NCBI GenBank assembly: GCA_033439295.1
Contig: JAVTLE010000015.1
Coordinates: 1,736,001-1,800,000 of the forward strand
From: Deuterostichococcus epilithicus
Taxonomy: Eukaryota > Chlorophyta > Trebouxiophyceae > Prasiolales > Stichococcaceae
Reading direction: 5' to 3'
Length of the DNA: 64,000 nt
The position numbers and the translations under genes were made by a program. The notes beneath the pieces are model-generated. The model did not search any database, was not told where the DNA came from, and saw only the letters and a list, made by a program, of their open reading frames with translations. Below, one piece after another: positions 1 through 10,953 of the stretch. Each line of letters opens with the position of its first letter. Within the stretch, counting starts at the first letter, position 1.

Positions 1-1
1 G

Positions 2-3000
2 GGCTGGATCGAGGATGTGTCGGCGCACGTCAAGTCGCTGGACCCGCACCACCTGGTGTTGCTGGGCCACTCTGGCGTCTTTGGGGCCAGCACCCCCGAC
101 ATGTGCGCTCCGCATCCAGCGCCGGCCGGCAGCGGCCTTCCTTAGCTCCTACCTGCCGTGGCCTCTGCCTCTTGCGATGTCGCTGCTGGCTGATGCGAAG
201 TCCGTGCATAGGGGCTGCTTCCTGGGCTCGCGCCCTTGGCTCGTTCACGGGCTCCTATAAAAGAGATGCAGCAGGCGTTTGGATATCAGAATGACACTGC
301 AGCCACGTCTGATGCGAGGTGTGCCCTGTGGCACCAGGTGGCGGCACAACCCCACGGCGCTGGATGTGACGACGCCGGTTGTGCCCTGGTCGCACCCGTA
401 TGATGCGGTGTGCATGGGCGCGGATTGGGCGCGCAATCACGAGACCAAGCACATCGACATCGCCGCCGTGCAGGTGACGAAACTAGCAGCCAAACCCTGA
501 AAACCCCGACTTCTGTTGCTCAGCAAGTTCTGCCAGAATTTGCAGGATCGATCCTGCTGTTCTGACAGTCACCAAAGCAGCAGCTGGGCATGCCCAATCA
601 GCCGCAGGCTGCTTCTGCACTTCTGTGATCGACTGTTGAGCTGCAGGGACGACATGTCTGATGAGGCTTTCGAAGTACAGCTGATGACTTTCAGCGCGTC
701 CGCAGGTGTGGCCAGACGAGTGGATGGCGGCGCCAGAGCCCTGGAAGCTGCACTGGTCCCGGCACTGGGTGCGTGTCATAGTCTCTTTGTCTACCTCCAG
801 TTGCGCTGTGGTGCAACCTGCCCCTGAAGCCCCTGCAGCAGCACCGCACTGTGTGCTCGAAATGCTCAAGCGAGAGCTCTTGTCCCCACCCAAAACCTGG
901 CGCGCACAGGCAGGCAGCATTCTTTCGATGTACCCCCGGTTCATGCCCAGGCAGACACCCGCGGATTTTGCCATCGCCCCACTTCGCTCAAATTGCATCA
1001 GTGGGGCGCCCTTCCTCCGTGGGGACAGCCACAGGAGGCCCGGTGGCCGATTGCCACGCGCGTGCACTTGCGCGGGGCGCAGGCCCTGGGCTCTGACACG
1101 CAATTGTGCACACGGCATGCAAGCACCAGTCGACACCTGCTCAACCGCCCGAGCACTTCACAGCAGCGTGCACCGTCATGGCAGTAACGCTGGCAAGACT
1201 GTCGCCTTCGAATGCTGACCCTGCTGTGACCACCCTGCCGCGCGCAGCTGCGGGCGCATGCGGAGGCGGCTGCGCGACTGAACAAGCCGCTGGTGGTGTC
1301 GGCCTTCGCAAAGCAGCGGCGCAGCGCGCAGTCCACCGTCGCCACCCGCAACGCCTTTTTTGCCATGGTGTACCAGGAGGCGGAGCGCTCTGAGGCAGTC
1401 GCAGGTGCAGGGATTGCAAGCTTGCGGGCTGTCCAAAGTGTGAGCTGCAAGTTTCAGTTTTGCAGGCTCCCAGTTGGCGTGAGGCTGAGCTCACGGGGAG
1501 CACAAACATTTACCGCAGGAACAGGCCACTTGCACGAGCCACACGCTTCGCCGAGCCCCTGAGCAGCTCTGGTTGGGTGCATGGTGCGGCCTGCAGGCCG
1601 TCCAGCTGTCAGAGGCTGCACACGAACTGCCCTCGCTCATCCGCGCGCAGGCACGTTGTTCTGGCTGCTGGCAAGCAACAACTACCCGGACTACGACGGG
1701 TACACGGTGTACAGCAGCCGCGTCGCGGCGCAGCAGCCGCCGCCCGCATGGCCACAGCTGTCGCCCGAGCTGCTGGATGTGGTGCGGTGTCCTGACCCTG
1801 GCCTCCCTGGCAGGAGCCTCGGTGCCAGTGTACTGCTCTGTCGTCCTCTCAATCATCTTGAGGTTCCGCGAAGTGAAGTCATGTCGCGCTCTCAGTGTAT
1901 GATGGAAAAGGGTGTATGTCAATGACAAGTGCAACCTGGCAAACACCCTGTCCATTGGCGCTCACCTACCGCTCACCCCCTGCCAACCTGTGTCCGCGCA
2001 CCCATACATGTCGCTGATTGATGACTGAAATCACAGCTGTCGCGTGTCCGGCGCTCCTTAACCATGCCATGTCTGACGCGCTCAACTGCGGTCCGCCCTG
2101 CCCTGCAGAGCCTGGCGCGCCGGCGCTTCATGGACTGGGAGGCGATGCTGGTGTGCGGCGCCAAGCGCGCCATGGGCAACACCACCGCCAACAAGCCCAT
2201 CAACCCGTACAAGCCGGACAGCAACGCCTGGGTCGACGGCTGGGCCGATGTCCTGGACGTGGTGAACAGCCATGCGCAGGTGGGCATGGAGATTTGCGCG
2301 TGTTGAAGTGCGGCACGCTGCGGCTGCCTGCATATCGGTTTCTTCAGGGTTTAGGGGGATTCAGCAGCCGGCTGGAGGTTGTGTCGGGGCCCTCCTGAGG
2401 ACTCGCAAGGCAGCCAAGCAGACCTATTGCACTATGTGTCTAACCCCCCCCTTCCCCGCCCTCTTCCGTGCCTCGCCCCCTGGATGAGGCGCTCCGCAAA
2501 CAATTCTATGGCCGCGCAGCTGCCTTTCTCGGCCTCACACAGTGGCCTTTCATGGTGGCCTTACACATCGAAGGCCTTACACAGTGGCCTCTCCACTGCA
2601 GGCGATGGCAAAGCTGGCGGGCGTTGAGCTAGCGAAGACGGCGCTCAGTCACTCGCAGGTGCCACGACCGCGCTACGAGTCGTCGCTGCTGCCCGACGCC
2701 GCCGTGCAGCCGCTGCCGGACATCCGGGAGGGCTGGCGCGCGCCATGGACCGGCTCAGACGGCCAGCAGTCCTCTGACGGCGGCGGCGGTGCAAGCGGGC
2801 AGGAGGCAGACACGGCAGCCGGCGATGCGCATGGCGGAGGTGGACCAGACGGTGATGCGTCAGCGGCGGCAGACAGCGGCGACACGCCAGCGGCAGACGC
2901 CCTGCCTGAGGCCGCAGTGGCGACGGCGGCGGCGGCCGCAAACAGCACCAGCGCAGCGGCAGCGGCGCCTGGCGGCGGTGGCGACGTCACGTCCGAGGAA

Positions 3001-3955
3001 CACGACGACACGAGCGCGGAAGCACCGGCAGTCAACGAGACGGAGGCTGCGCTGATCGACTTTGACGACGAGCATGTGGGCGGCGGCATGGTGCCATCCG
3101 GCAGCGGCTTCCTGGCGCGGCTCTCAGGCTCCGTCAGTGGTGCCCTCGGCAGCGTCTTCTCTTCGTGAGTGCCTCACTTCTGGCTGCTGTTAGAACCGTC
3201 TTTCTACTGTGTTTCGCCTGTTCCCAACAGGTTTGGGAAACCCCGCACGGCTCTTGCCGTCTGGACAACTCGGTAAAATTGATCCCTCTGTGTGCCGGCA
3301 CCTGCTCCCATTCATGGAGCCTGGGTGCCAGCAGTCTTCTCAATGTACCAATTTATCCATTTCCATGGTAAATAGAAACAACACCTGGCACCAAATCGGA
3401 GCTTGTGCAAAGTCGTCTGCAGAGCCTGCGTAGCGGCTGCAGCTGCACTGGGCTGATCATGCGATACTGCACTGACCACAGGGCGCGGCCGGCAATGGAC
3501 GACGAACTGGACGAGGAGCCTCTCGATGACGAGGTGAGAGTGACGAGAGCCACCAGGATGTCTTGCCGCTGCTATCATACGCTCTGTGTGTGCTGCAAGC
3601 GGGACGTCAGGCTCACAGCCTCCGCTTCACGGAAAGCAGTGCTGAACACTGCGTGGTCAGCGAGTCGCGTTGCACGCTTGGCCCACCACAGGATGGCGGC
3701 ACCGAGGAGGGGGACAGGCGGGCGGGTGCGGGCGCCGACGTTGAGGGCAGCAGCGCTGCCGACAGCACCACTGGCGCTGCCCTGTCGCTGGATGAGCAGG
3801 AAGACGAGGCGGAGGCGGAGCCGGCGGGCACGGACGAGTTTGGCGGCCTGCTGGGGAACATGAAGTCGTGGTTCGCACCAGCAAAGGGAGCTGCCGGCAT
3901 TGGCAGCGGCGGCAGCGGGGTTGGCCGCCGCGCTGTGCCGAAGGTGGTGCTCTGA
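2..3955 (+). CDS. GH5 mannan endo-1,4-beta-mannosidase-like protein, 5' truncated, with acidic C-terminal extension
   Basis: The 5' end lies outside the window. Exons read at about 2-102, 275-473, 705-768, 1248-1404, 1651-1779, 2108-2279, 2602-3164, 3482-3531 and 3692-3955. The first five follow plant GH5_7 endo-mannanase order: LLGHSGVFGASTPD, SHPYDAVCMGADWARNH, VWPDEW, a KPLVVSAF strand and GTLFWLLASNN...DGYTVY. The family hydrolyses beta-1,4-mannan, usually outside the cell. Two family-conserved positions differ. The strand that normally ends in the nucleophile Glu (EFGK) reads SAFAK, with Ala at 1302-1304. The His of the HxYPD motif is Gln (VQVWPD). After the barrel come a basic exon (RRRFMDWEAMLVCGAKRAM) and long Ala/Gly/Asp/Glu-rich exons ending GRRAVPKVVL. 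I do not recognise these, and they could belong to a separate gene. The acid/base motif would be upstream and is not visible. Family call is good; activity is doubtful. Confidence 0.72.
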
Positions 3956-5529
3956 TGCGCCTTTGCTGATGCGTTGATGTGGTTGCCTGCGGTAGGACAA
4001 GCTTTGCATGCTCTGCCGGCATGCGACGGAGGGATGGTAGGACAGCTGGCGTGCGCGTAGTTGCAGTAAGCATTACGGCGGCTGGTGACTGCAGGATCTG
4101 GGTATGCTTAATGCCTCTGAAAGCTCGTGTCTTGCCTGGCAGGCTGTTGAAGGACGCCCGGCTGCAGGGATGCTGGACGAGGCGGAACACGGACTGACAG
4201 CGGATGACGCGCCTGCAGCCGGTGGGAATGTCACCGACGGCAGCGTAAGTGGCAGCAGCGCTCCTGTCGCTGCAGCGCTGGACGGCACTCACGCTACGGA
4301 TGCTGTTTCGGAACTACCTTGACATCCGCTGCCGCCAGTGTTGGTGGCGTCGTGTGAAATGCCAGCTCGCCCCGCTGCAGCGAATGTACTTGAGAGTAGT
4401 GCAAAGCGACTCGCTCAGCTCACGAACGCAATGGTTGCATTCCACCGAAGCATTTGAGTGTTGGTAGATGCTCAGTCATGTTGTGGGCGCCCGAAAACCG
4501 ACCGCTGATGACCTGAGGTCATTCAAATGTCACGTGGTGTGCGGTGCGCCCGCACAACATCCCCAGAATCCATATTGCCTCCTGCTGTGTCGGTCATTCA
4601 GGATTGCTGCTTCGCAACAACTCGCTCGTGATACGCGTTTTTTTGACCCACCGGCTATCTCGCGGTTCAAAGGCTGAGGCCCACCGTTATTGGGAGGCGA
4701 CGGCCGAGCCCTCCGACCACTCGCGCCGCCCGCTGCCCGCACGACTGCTGCTTTGGCCTCAGGTGGGAGTGTCCGGAGTGCAGGACGGCCACCGCACGGC
4801 CGTTGGAGCGGCGTCGCCTGGACGTCGGTGTTGCACGAAAGAGCTGCCAGGTGCAGCATGTCTCTCATCGCCTGCAAAGGCTGTGCTTCGGCCTCTCTCA
4901 ATCATTCGAAGATGCCGATTTCTGACTTGAAGTGGTCGAAAGCACGTTGGGCCAGGCGCTGCACTCGTTACTGTTGCACTGAGGAACTGTCAAGCTGTCA
5001 GGCGGCCCGCAGCAGAAATTCAGCGGCATGGCTCTGGTCGGCGTTGCCACCGGCACTCTGTCGCTGAGCCTTCAAGGATTGACGCGCAACAGCATACCCA
5101 CGATACTGCACCAGCCGCGAAGATGATTTGGCAACTGGACCGTGACAGATCGTTGCCAGACTTTGTGCCGCCGGCTTGTTTGGTCATGCAAGCTTATACG
5201 CATCCGCGAAACGTCCTAATGATGCCACAAGTTCACCACGGCTCAACAGGATCAGAAGAATGACTGATGACCGCTGTTCTGGTGCACTCCGCTGCGGCAC
5301 CCGCATTGTGCTGGGCATGAACACACGGCTTGACACTTTGACTAAGTGATACTGCGGCTGTGTTCCCACGGGCAAGGGGCTGTCACAAAGCAAGTGTGAG
5401 AGCAAAGGTTGACGCCTTGACGCTGTCCCTGCGCTTCTTCTGCCAGGTGGCGCGGGATAGCCGAGCGGTCCCGGGCAGTAACAGCAGCCCCGCTACCTAA
5501 GCGGCGCTTGCCTGCGGCCTGGAGGGCCC
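3956..5529. other. Intergenic region, no supported gene
   Basis: About 1.6 kb between the mannanase-like gene and the start of the next gene. A short acidic reading frame at 4145-4322 (EGRPAAGMLDEAEHGLTADD, ending VSELP) has the same composition as the upstream tail. It is preceded by a plausible acceptor, so it may be an alternative last exon of that gene. From 4330 to 5500 I see no exon with convincing codon texture or protein motif. Confidence 0.5.
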
Positions 5530-8500
5530 ATGATGACTAGGGAAGCCCGCCGCTGGTGTGCCGGCGGTGGCGCGCCAGACAATGTCATGGTGCTGCAGCG
5601 CAGCTGCCGCCCAGGCAGCCCCTCAGCACAGCTCCGCAGCGACCATCAGGCAGCAGAGGCGCCGGCGCTGTGCGCCCAGCCACAGCAGCAACGTCACGAC
5701 CACCAGCAGCAGCCACAGCAGCAGCCACAACGCTCCCGCGAGCGGCGGCATCACCGGCGGCGCGGCGCCGCCGCCGCCGCGGCCGCCCTGCTGCCGCAGC
5801 GGCTGCTGCTCGCGCTCGCGGTGCTGCTACCAGCGCTGCTGCTGCCGGCGGGGGTGCTGCAGCCGGCGGCGGCCACGGAGATCAACAGCGCAGTCTCTAT
5901 CTTCGGCCCCTGGGACTACGAGTTGCGGGAGGACGGCACCTCCCGCTGCACGGACATGGTGCAGCGGACGGCGGAGCTGGGCCTCAACACGCGCACCATG
6001 TTCCTGCCGACGCTGTTCTGGGTCTCCAAGCACGAGGACGGCTTCTTCGACCGCAACGAGGTGGGGGGTTTTCGGAATGCTCACTTGCCATTGCCCCGTG
6101 CCCACCGGGTGCTGACCCTTGGGGCAGGCAGCCCGGGCAGAACGCCGCCATGGCAGCACGAAGCTGGTTGCGATGTCAATGCAACCGTCATGTTCTGTGC
6201 TTGCCGATCCTCTCGAGTTTGCTGCTGATGGGAGGGCTTCACTGGGCTTGGATTCCAGAGGGTCTGATGTGGGGCCTGGCGCATGCGTGCTCCCAGGTGG
6301 ACGCAGAGTCGTATTTCGACGACCAGCGGGAGGTGGAGTACTTCTGCTTCAACCAGCAGTACCACCGGGCGCCGAAGCAGTCGGGCGTTCGCCACATCGT
6401 GACCGGCTTCTTCCTGGGGGCCGGAGCGTCGCAGCAGACCGAACAGGACGAGCGGCCGATGAACTGGCAGGCCACGCAGCACTCCAATCGCCTGCGGGTG
6501 AGCGCATCATGTGCAAACAACGGGTCCTGACGGATTGCAGGCAGCTGGGACGCGCTGGCTGTTCATCGATGACAAGCACCTGCGGCTCTCGGGCACCACC
6601 ACTGCGAGCCGGCTGGCGGCGCCGGCCGTGTCTGGGGCCTGCAGAGGCATCGACGCCCTCCAAGTCAGACTTCAGCGTGCCCCTGTTAGCGCGCATTCCG
6701 TTGGAGGGTGCACACGAGGGGTTGCTCAAATCAAGTCCCATATCCAAGGGTGAGCAGCGGTCCCTGCGCCACAAGCTTGCCCCATGGCGGCTCAGCACGC
6801 CAAGTCTTGGCCGCTGCAAAACCCTGGGGCCTACCGCCGTCGACATCGCTCCCCTTCCGCCGCAGGTGTGCCCGCCGGCCACGAGGCAGGACATCGAGCA
6901 CTTTCAAAAAGCCATGGGCGTGTGCTTCAAGGCCGCCGTGGACGCCGGGCTCAGCATTGCGGTGTCGCCGCGGCTCGACGACGGGTGCGCGCCGGGCCGT
7001 CTGTGTTCGTCACCCAGGCAGCACCTGGCAAGCGTGTTGGTGCCAGAGCGTCCAGGCGGACCAGGACTGCACGCATGGCGGCGCCGCAGCAGCCTGCTAT
7101 CCTCCAGACGCGCTGAGCCCTGGCACTGGGCGCCTGCCGCTGCCAGCATTGTCACGCCGTCACTGGGCATCAAGAGCGGCAGTGCCTCTCATCTTGACTC
7201 GAGATACGCACCTCTATTGTGCACCCACATCCGACTTCCAGTGTTTGCTGCGGCTCCAGGTGTGGGCTGGGCGGCTGGCGCAACGGGCTGCTGTTCGACC
7301 CGTTCAAGAAGTACGGCGACTGGTCCTACCTGGACATCATGCTCAGCCCGCTGGTGGAGGCGCTTCGCGGCGCCATGAACGCCAACACGAAGGTGCCTGA
7401 GCTGCCTGCAGGGGTCGGACCACCTGCCTGCAGTTCCCTGCAAGGCGGCCGTGAGCCCGCTGACGATGGAGCCGCGCCAGCGTCTGGTGTTCACCCCTGT
7501 GGACTGGCCGGGGCCGCCGTGCAGCGCGACTTGCGTGTCAGACAGGTCGGGGAGCTTGCGGAAGGAGCCTGCCGGGGCTGCTGTGCGCCCCCGAGTGCTC
7601 TCGGGTGCACGGGCTATATGCAGTGATGCTCGGTGCCCAGCGGCAGCGGCGCGGGTGGGGTCCAGCCCGCAGGGCGAGATGTCCGCCACCGTCATGTACT
7701 ACCCACGAACGTTTTGGTGCAAACTCCAATGCAAACTTCACAGAGTTGGCACCGACGCCCCGCCCCGACCCTGCGCTGCGCCGCAGGTGTGGTTCAGCCT
7801 GCAGGGCGAGATGTCCGCCACCGTCATGTACTACCCGCAAAAGTACGTGGAGCTGATGGATGTGGTGAGGGGCCGCCTGCTGGAGGGGCGCCCCGCCTCC
7901 TGGGCGCCCAACCTGAAGATCGGGCTGCAGATGAATTACAACAAGCTGTGCGCGTGCATCGAGGAGGACGCCATCCACCCCGAGTTCGAAAACTCGCTGG
8001 CCAAGGTGGGCTTTTGTGCGTTAGCATGAGCCTTTCCCGAGCCAGCTCTCTGCCACGGCCCGCGCCTGCAGTGCCCGCACTGCCACCATGCACACACCCG
8101 GCACTGCGTGTGCTGGGAGGTCAGCAGGCGCCGCCTACACCCCATGCACGGGACCGAGTCTCTGGCTTGGTTCTGTGGTCCCATGTCTGTGCCGCATCCA
8201 TACCTGTACGCAACAGCAGATGCTGCTCTGCAAAAGTCCAGCTGTGCGCTCGCACATCGCCCTGCTGCACTCCTCGAGGAGTGGCCGATGACCATCTGTT
8301 CCAGCTCCTCCCGCTCCAGCCCTGCAGCGTGCTGGATCCCTTGTAAACAGGTTGCAACCCTCCCTGCTACCGCGCGCAGGTCATCGACCAATTCGACCTG
8401 CCGGCCATCAAGCGGGTCTTTGACGCCACTGAGTTCATCGGCATGAGCAGCTACCCCAGCCTGGCGCCGGTGTTCCGGGAGTCTGACCTGGAGAACGGGC

Positions 8501-10134
8501 TGTGGCAGTTTGCGCGCGAGCTCAAGTACTTTGGCGTCAACCTGGAGCAGGTGCCGCCATTTTCACACAGTCCTTGCAGCTCTGCTGCGATGCGCCTGAG
8601 GTTTCAGAATGCCCTGAAGCGCGTCTGCCGCCATTGGTGTGGGCAGCACGCAAGGCAGCTTGTGAGCAAGGCCTGCACCGTTGCTGTGGCAGCGTGCCCA
8701 CTCCGCTCGTGTTCGGGATTACGAATCGCACGAAAATTTTGACACGCGGAGCCTTCGCATCTGCTCTCCGTGCTGACATCTCAACTTCTTGACACCTGCT
8801 GCCCTCTGCCGGTGCGCAGCTTGCGCTGGTGAAGGGCAAGGAGATACACTGGACAGAGTACGGCGTTGGCGGTGGCACCTGCCAAAGCGGCAACTGCGTC
8901 GCCGAGGTGGGAACCCCGCCGTTTGTGCGTTCTCAACCAGCGACAAACCCCCCCCCACACCCCCACCCCCACCCCGGGGCACGCCACGTGATATGTCCTG
9001 CGACATGGAAGTAGGCCCACAACGCTGCAAGGCCCACAAGACATCCTTCATCCTGTGCATGCTGAGTAGCTCGGGCGCCTTGCGAGGTCACGAGGCAAGA
9101 ACGGCGCCCGAACCCTGCAGAAATGCTTCCCTCTGGCTGCCCTGCAGACGGCGGCGCAGGCGGCGCACTACCCGTTCTTNGNCATCTGNNGGCCGTACCG
9201 NGCGGAGNTGGACCCCNGGCAGCTGAACGCGGCGCAGGCGCCGCCCTCGCGCAAGTACCTCTGGTACTTTTACAACCAGACCGCGCATTACCTGGAGAAC
9301 CAGGCGAGTGCAGCGGCATCAAGCTCTCAACAAAGGTTGCCGGTGCAGATATGCGCGACTGCCTGACGTCTTGTAAGCTGTCGCTGCCGCAGCGACAGCG
9401 CACGTCGGTTGCTCCTGCATGCCGGCGTGCTTGTCGACTCAACCGAGTTGCGCGATGCGCAGCAACTGTCGATGTTGTGATGGGTGGCGCCTGGGAAATG
9501 TGACAAGCCTCGAAGCCGCCCCCTGTTGCTCTTTCCTGCGACCGTTGCCATGCTCCTATCGGTTCCTATCGTCCCTGTCGTGGGTCACCCTGATGTTCTC
9601 ATCGTGGTTTCTGCCTCAGAAATGGCGGTACCGGGTGGACGGCTGCTTCCTGTGGTCGACTGGCTCCTGGGACGTGCTGGCCGTCTACCCCGAGTCCACC
9701 TCCACAGAGGGCTCATACTTCGACCCCGTGGTGGCGGACATCATTGCGCGCCACAACAAGAAGGTGCGCCGGCACCCCGCTGGCCAGCTGTGGACGCCCA
9801 GGCAGTGCAGTTTACAGGCTTACAGCGTCTTCTTCAGGCAGCTCCGAAGCGGCTTTGCGTTGCAAGTCATCAAGGCTGTGACGAAGTGCACGGACCCGTT
9901 TTCCAAGGCTCGTCATCTGAGGTGAGCTTTGATGCTTTTTGGATGCATTATGACGCCCCTCGTTTCTTGTCACAACAGGCGCAGGAGGACGGGCACGCCT
10001 TCCTGGCGCCCAGCCGCATAGCCAAGGCCAAGTTCAAGAGCGGCATCCGCACCGACAAGACCATCCGCATCGAGAAGCCGCTCAACAACCTGGACCGGCG
10101 GCTGCGGCGGCTGCTGGCCTGGCCCCGCCGCTGA
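5530..10134 (+). CDS. Membrane-anchored TIM-barrel glycoside hydrolase-like protein (clan GH-A-like, family not recognised)
   Basis: About ten exons. The N-terminus is Gln/His/Arg-rich, followed by a hydrophobic segment (LLLALAVLLPALLLPAGVL) that fits a signal anchor, so the bulk would be lumenal or extracellular. The body reads like a beta/alpha-barrel hydrolase: SIFGPWDYELREDG, GLNTRTMFLPTLFW, AGLSIAVSPRLDDG, WFSLQGEMSATVMYY, KIGLQMNYNKLC, EFIGMSSYPSL, EIHWTEYGVGGG and VDGCFLWSTGSWDV. Glu at 7808-7810 (QGEM) and Glu at 8856-8858 (WTEYG) sit where clan GH-A places the acid/base and the nucleophile. The residue before the first Glu is Gly instead of the usual Asn. The last exon ends with a basic tail (NLDRRLRRLLAWPRR). 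One intron starts with GC (CAG/GCGAGT near 9303). Several single N bases fall in the exon at 9148-9302. Substrate cannot be inferred; neighbouring glycan genes suggest cell-wall work. Confidence 0.68.
7669..7836 (+). repeat. 36-bp direct repeat: decayed copy of an exon start inside the preceding intron
   Basis: Positions 7669-7704 and 7801-7836 are identical over 36 bases, 132 bp apart. They encode the QGEMSATVMYYP stretch with the putative acid/base Glu. Similarity extends about 20 bases upstream, across the splice acceptor. There the second copy reads gcaggtg, a working AG, and the first reads gcgggtg, so its AG is lost. The first copy is therefore probably a non-spliced relic. Confidence 0.85.
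8946..8977. repeat. C-rich/CA microsatellite in an intron
   Basis: A run of C followed by interrupted (CCCCCA) units, inside an intron of the glycosidase-like gene. Confidence 0.8.
9180..9217. other. Cluster of ambiguous bases in an exon
   Basis: Seven or so isolated N bases interrupt the exon coding for HYPFF...PYRAELDP. The reading frame stays open on both sides, so these look like low-quality base calls and not a gap. Similar isolated Ns occur near 17309, 17317, 18074-18077, 18110, 55226 and 62168. Confidence 0.9.
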
Positions 10135-10953
10135 CGGCCGCGCGTGGTCGAGGGGGCCGGAGTGCCGTGACGGAGTTGGCATGTGCCCGGGTGCCTCAGA
10201 GTGCGGCACACCTTGAGACAGCGGCGCTTGCTGCCCCGGCGAACCGGTCCCGCTGCCGGGCTGGTCCCAGCGGTAGGGGACGCTGCAAGAGGGCCAGACA
10301 GAGCCAGGCTAGAGGGGGCGAGTCACATGGCGAAGGCAAACAGTGCACCATGTCAGGCAGCAGTGTGAGGCGCAATGTATGGCACATTGCGCGAACCCCT
10401 GCGGGGGACGCGCCGCGCTCAGCTGCGGGTGCTTTGCAAGTGAAGCGACGGGTGGAAGCGAACAAGAACTCCAGGAATAGATGCTTTTTGAACAGAACAG
10501 AAATTACGAGGAACCGAGCGTCGAGGGCTGCAACAGGTCTCCGGCCGGTGTGCTAGCTTTCAGCGCAGTCAGAACAAATTTGCGTTTGTGCCCCGGCCCG
10601 CTCTCAGGCTGCCCATAATCCCGCCTGGGTTTTTTCAGGCCCCTGAGACATCTGAAGAGTTGCAGCAGGGCAGAAGTGCAGCTTTTCTTCCCGCGGGCGG
10701 TGCCAGAATCGACAGCACTGTCGCAGGCAGAATGAGTTTTGGTTTCGCATCTTTGTTGCACTCATCCGCACAGAACATTGAAACGCACAACAGTTTGGCT
10801 CATGCAAACCCCAAAACTGTAATTCGAAAATTGCCAACTCTGCTCAACCAATTCGCAACGGTAATGCCGGCCTACAATATTGGTATACAAAACATGAAAC
10901 CACATGCACTGTGAGCAGCTCAGAGATTGCTGCAGGACCCCGCCAAGATACAG
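10135..10953. other. Convergent intergenic region
   Basis: About 0.8 kb between two 3' ends. I see no exon. A TGTAA pentamer, the usual green-algal polyadenylation signal, occurs at about 10818 on the + strand, but it is far from the upstream stop codon and is not strong evidence. Confidence 0.5.

Noticed and set aside
5448-5515. tRNA-like stretch with an A-box-like tagccgagcgg
   Set aside because: No B box (GGTTCGA-type) at the right distance and no paired acceptor stem ends.
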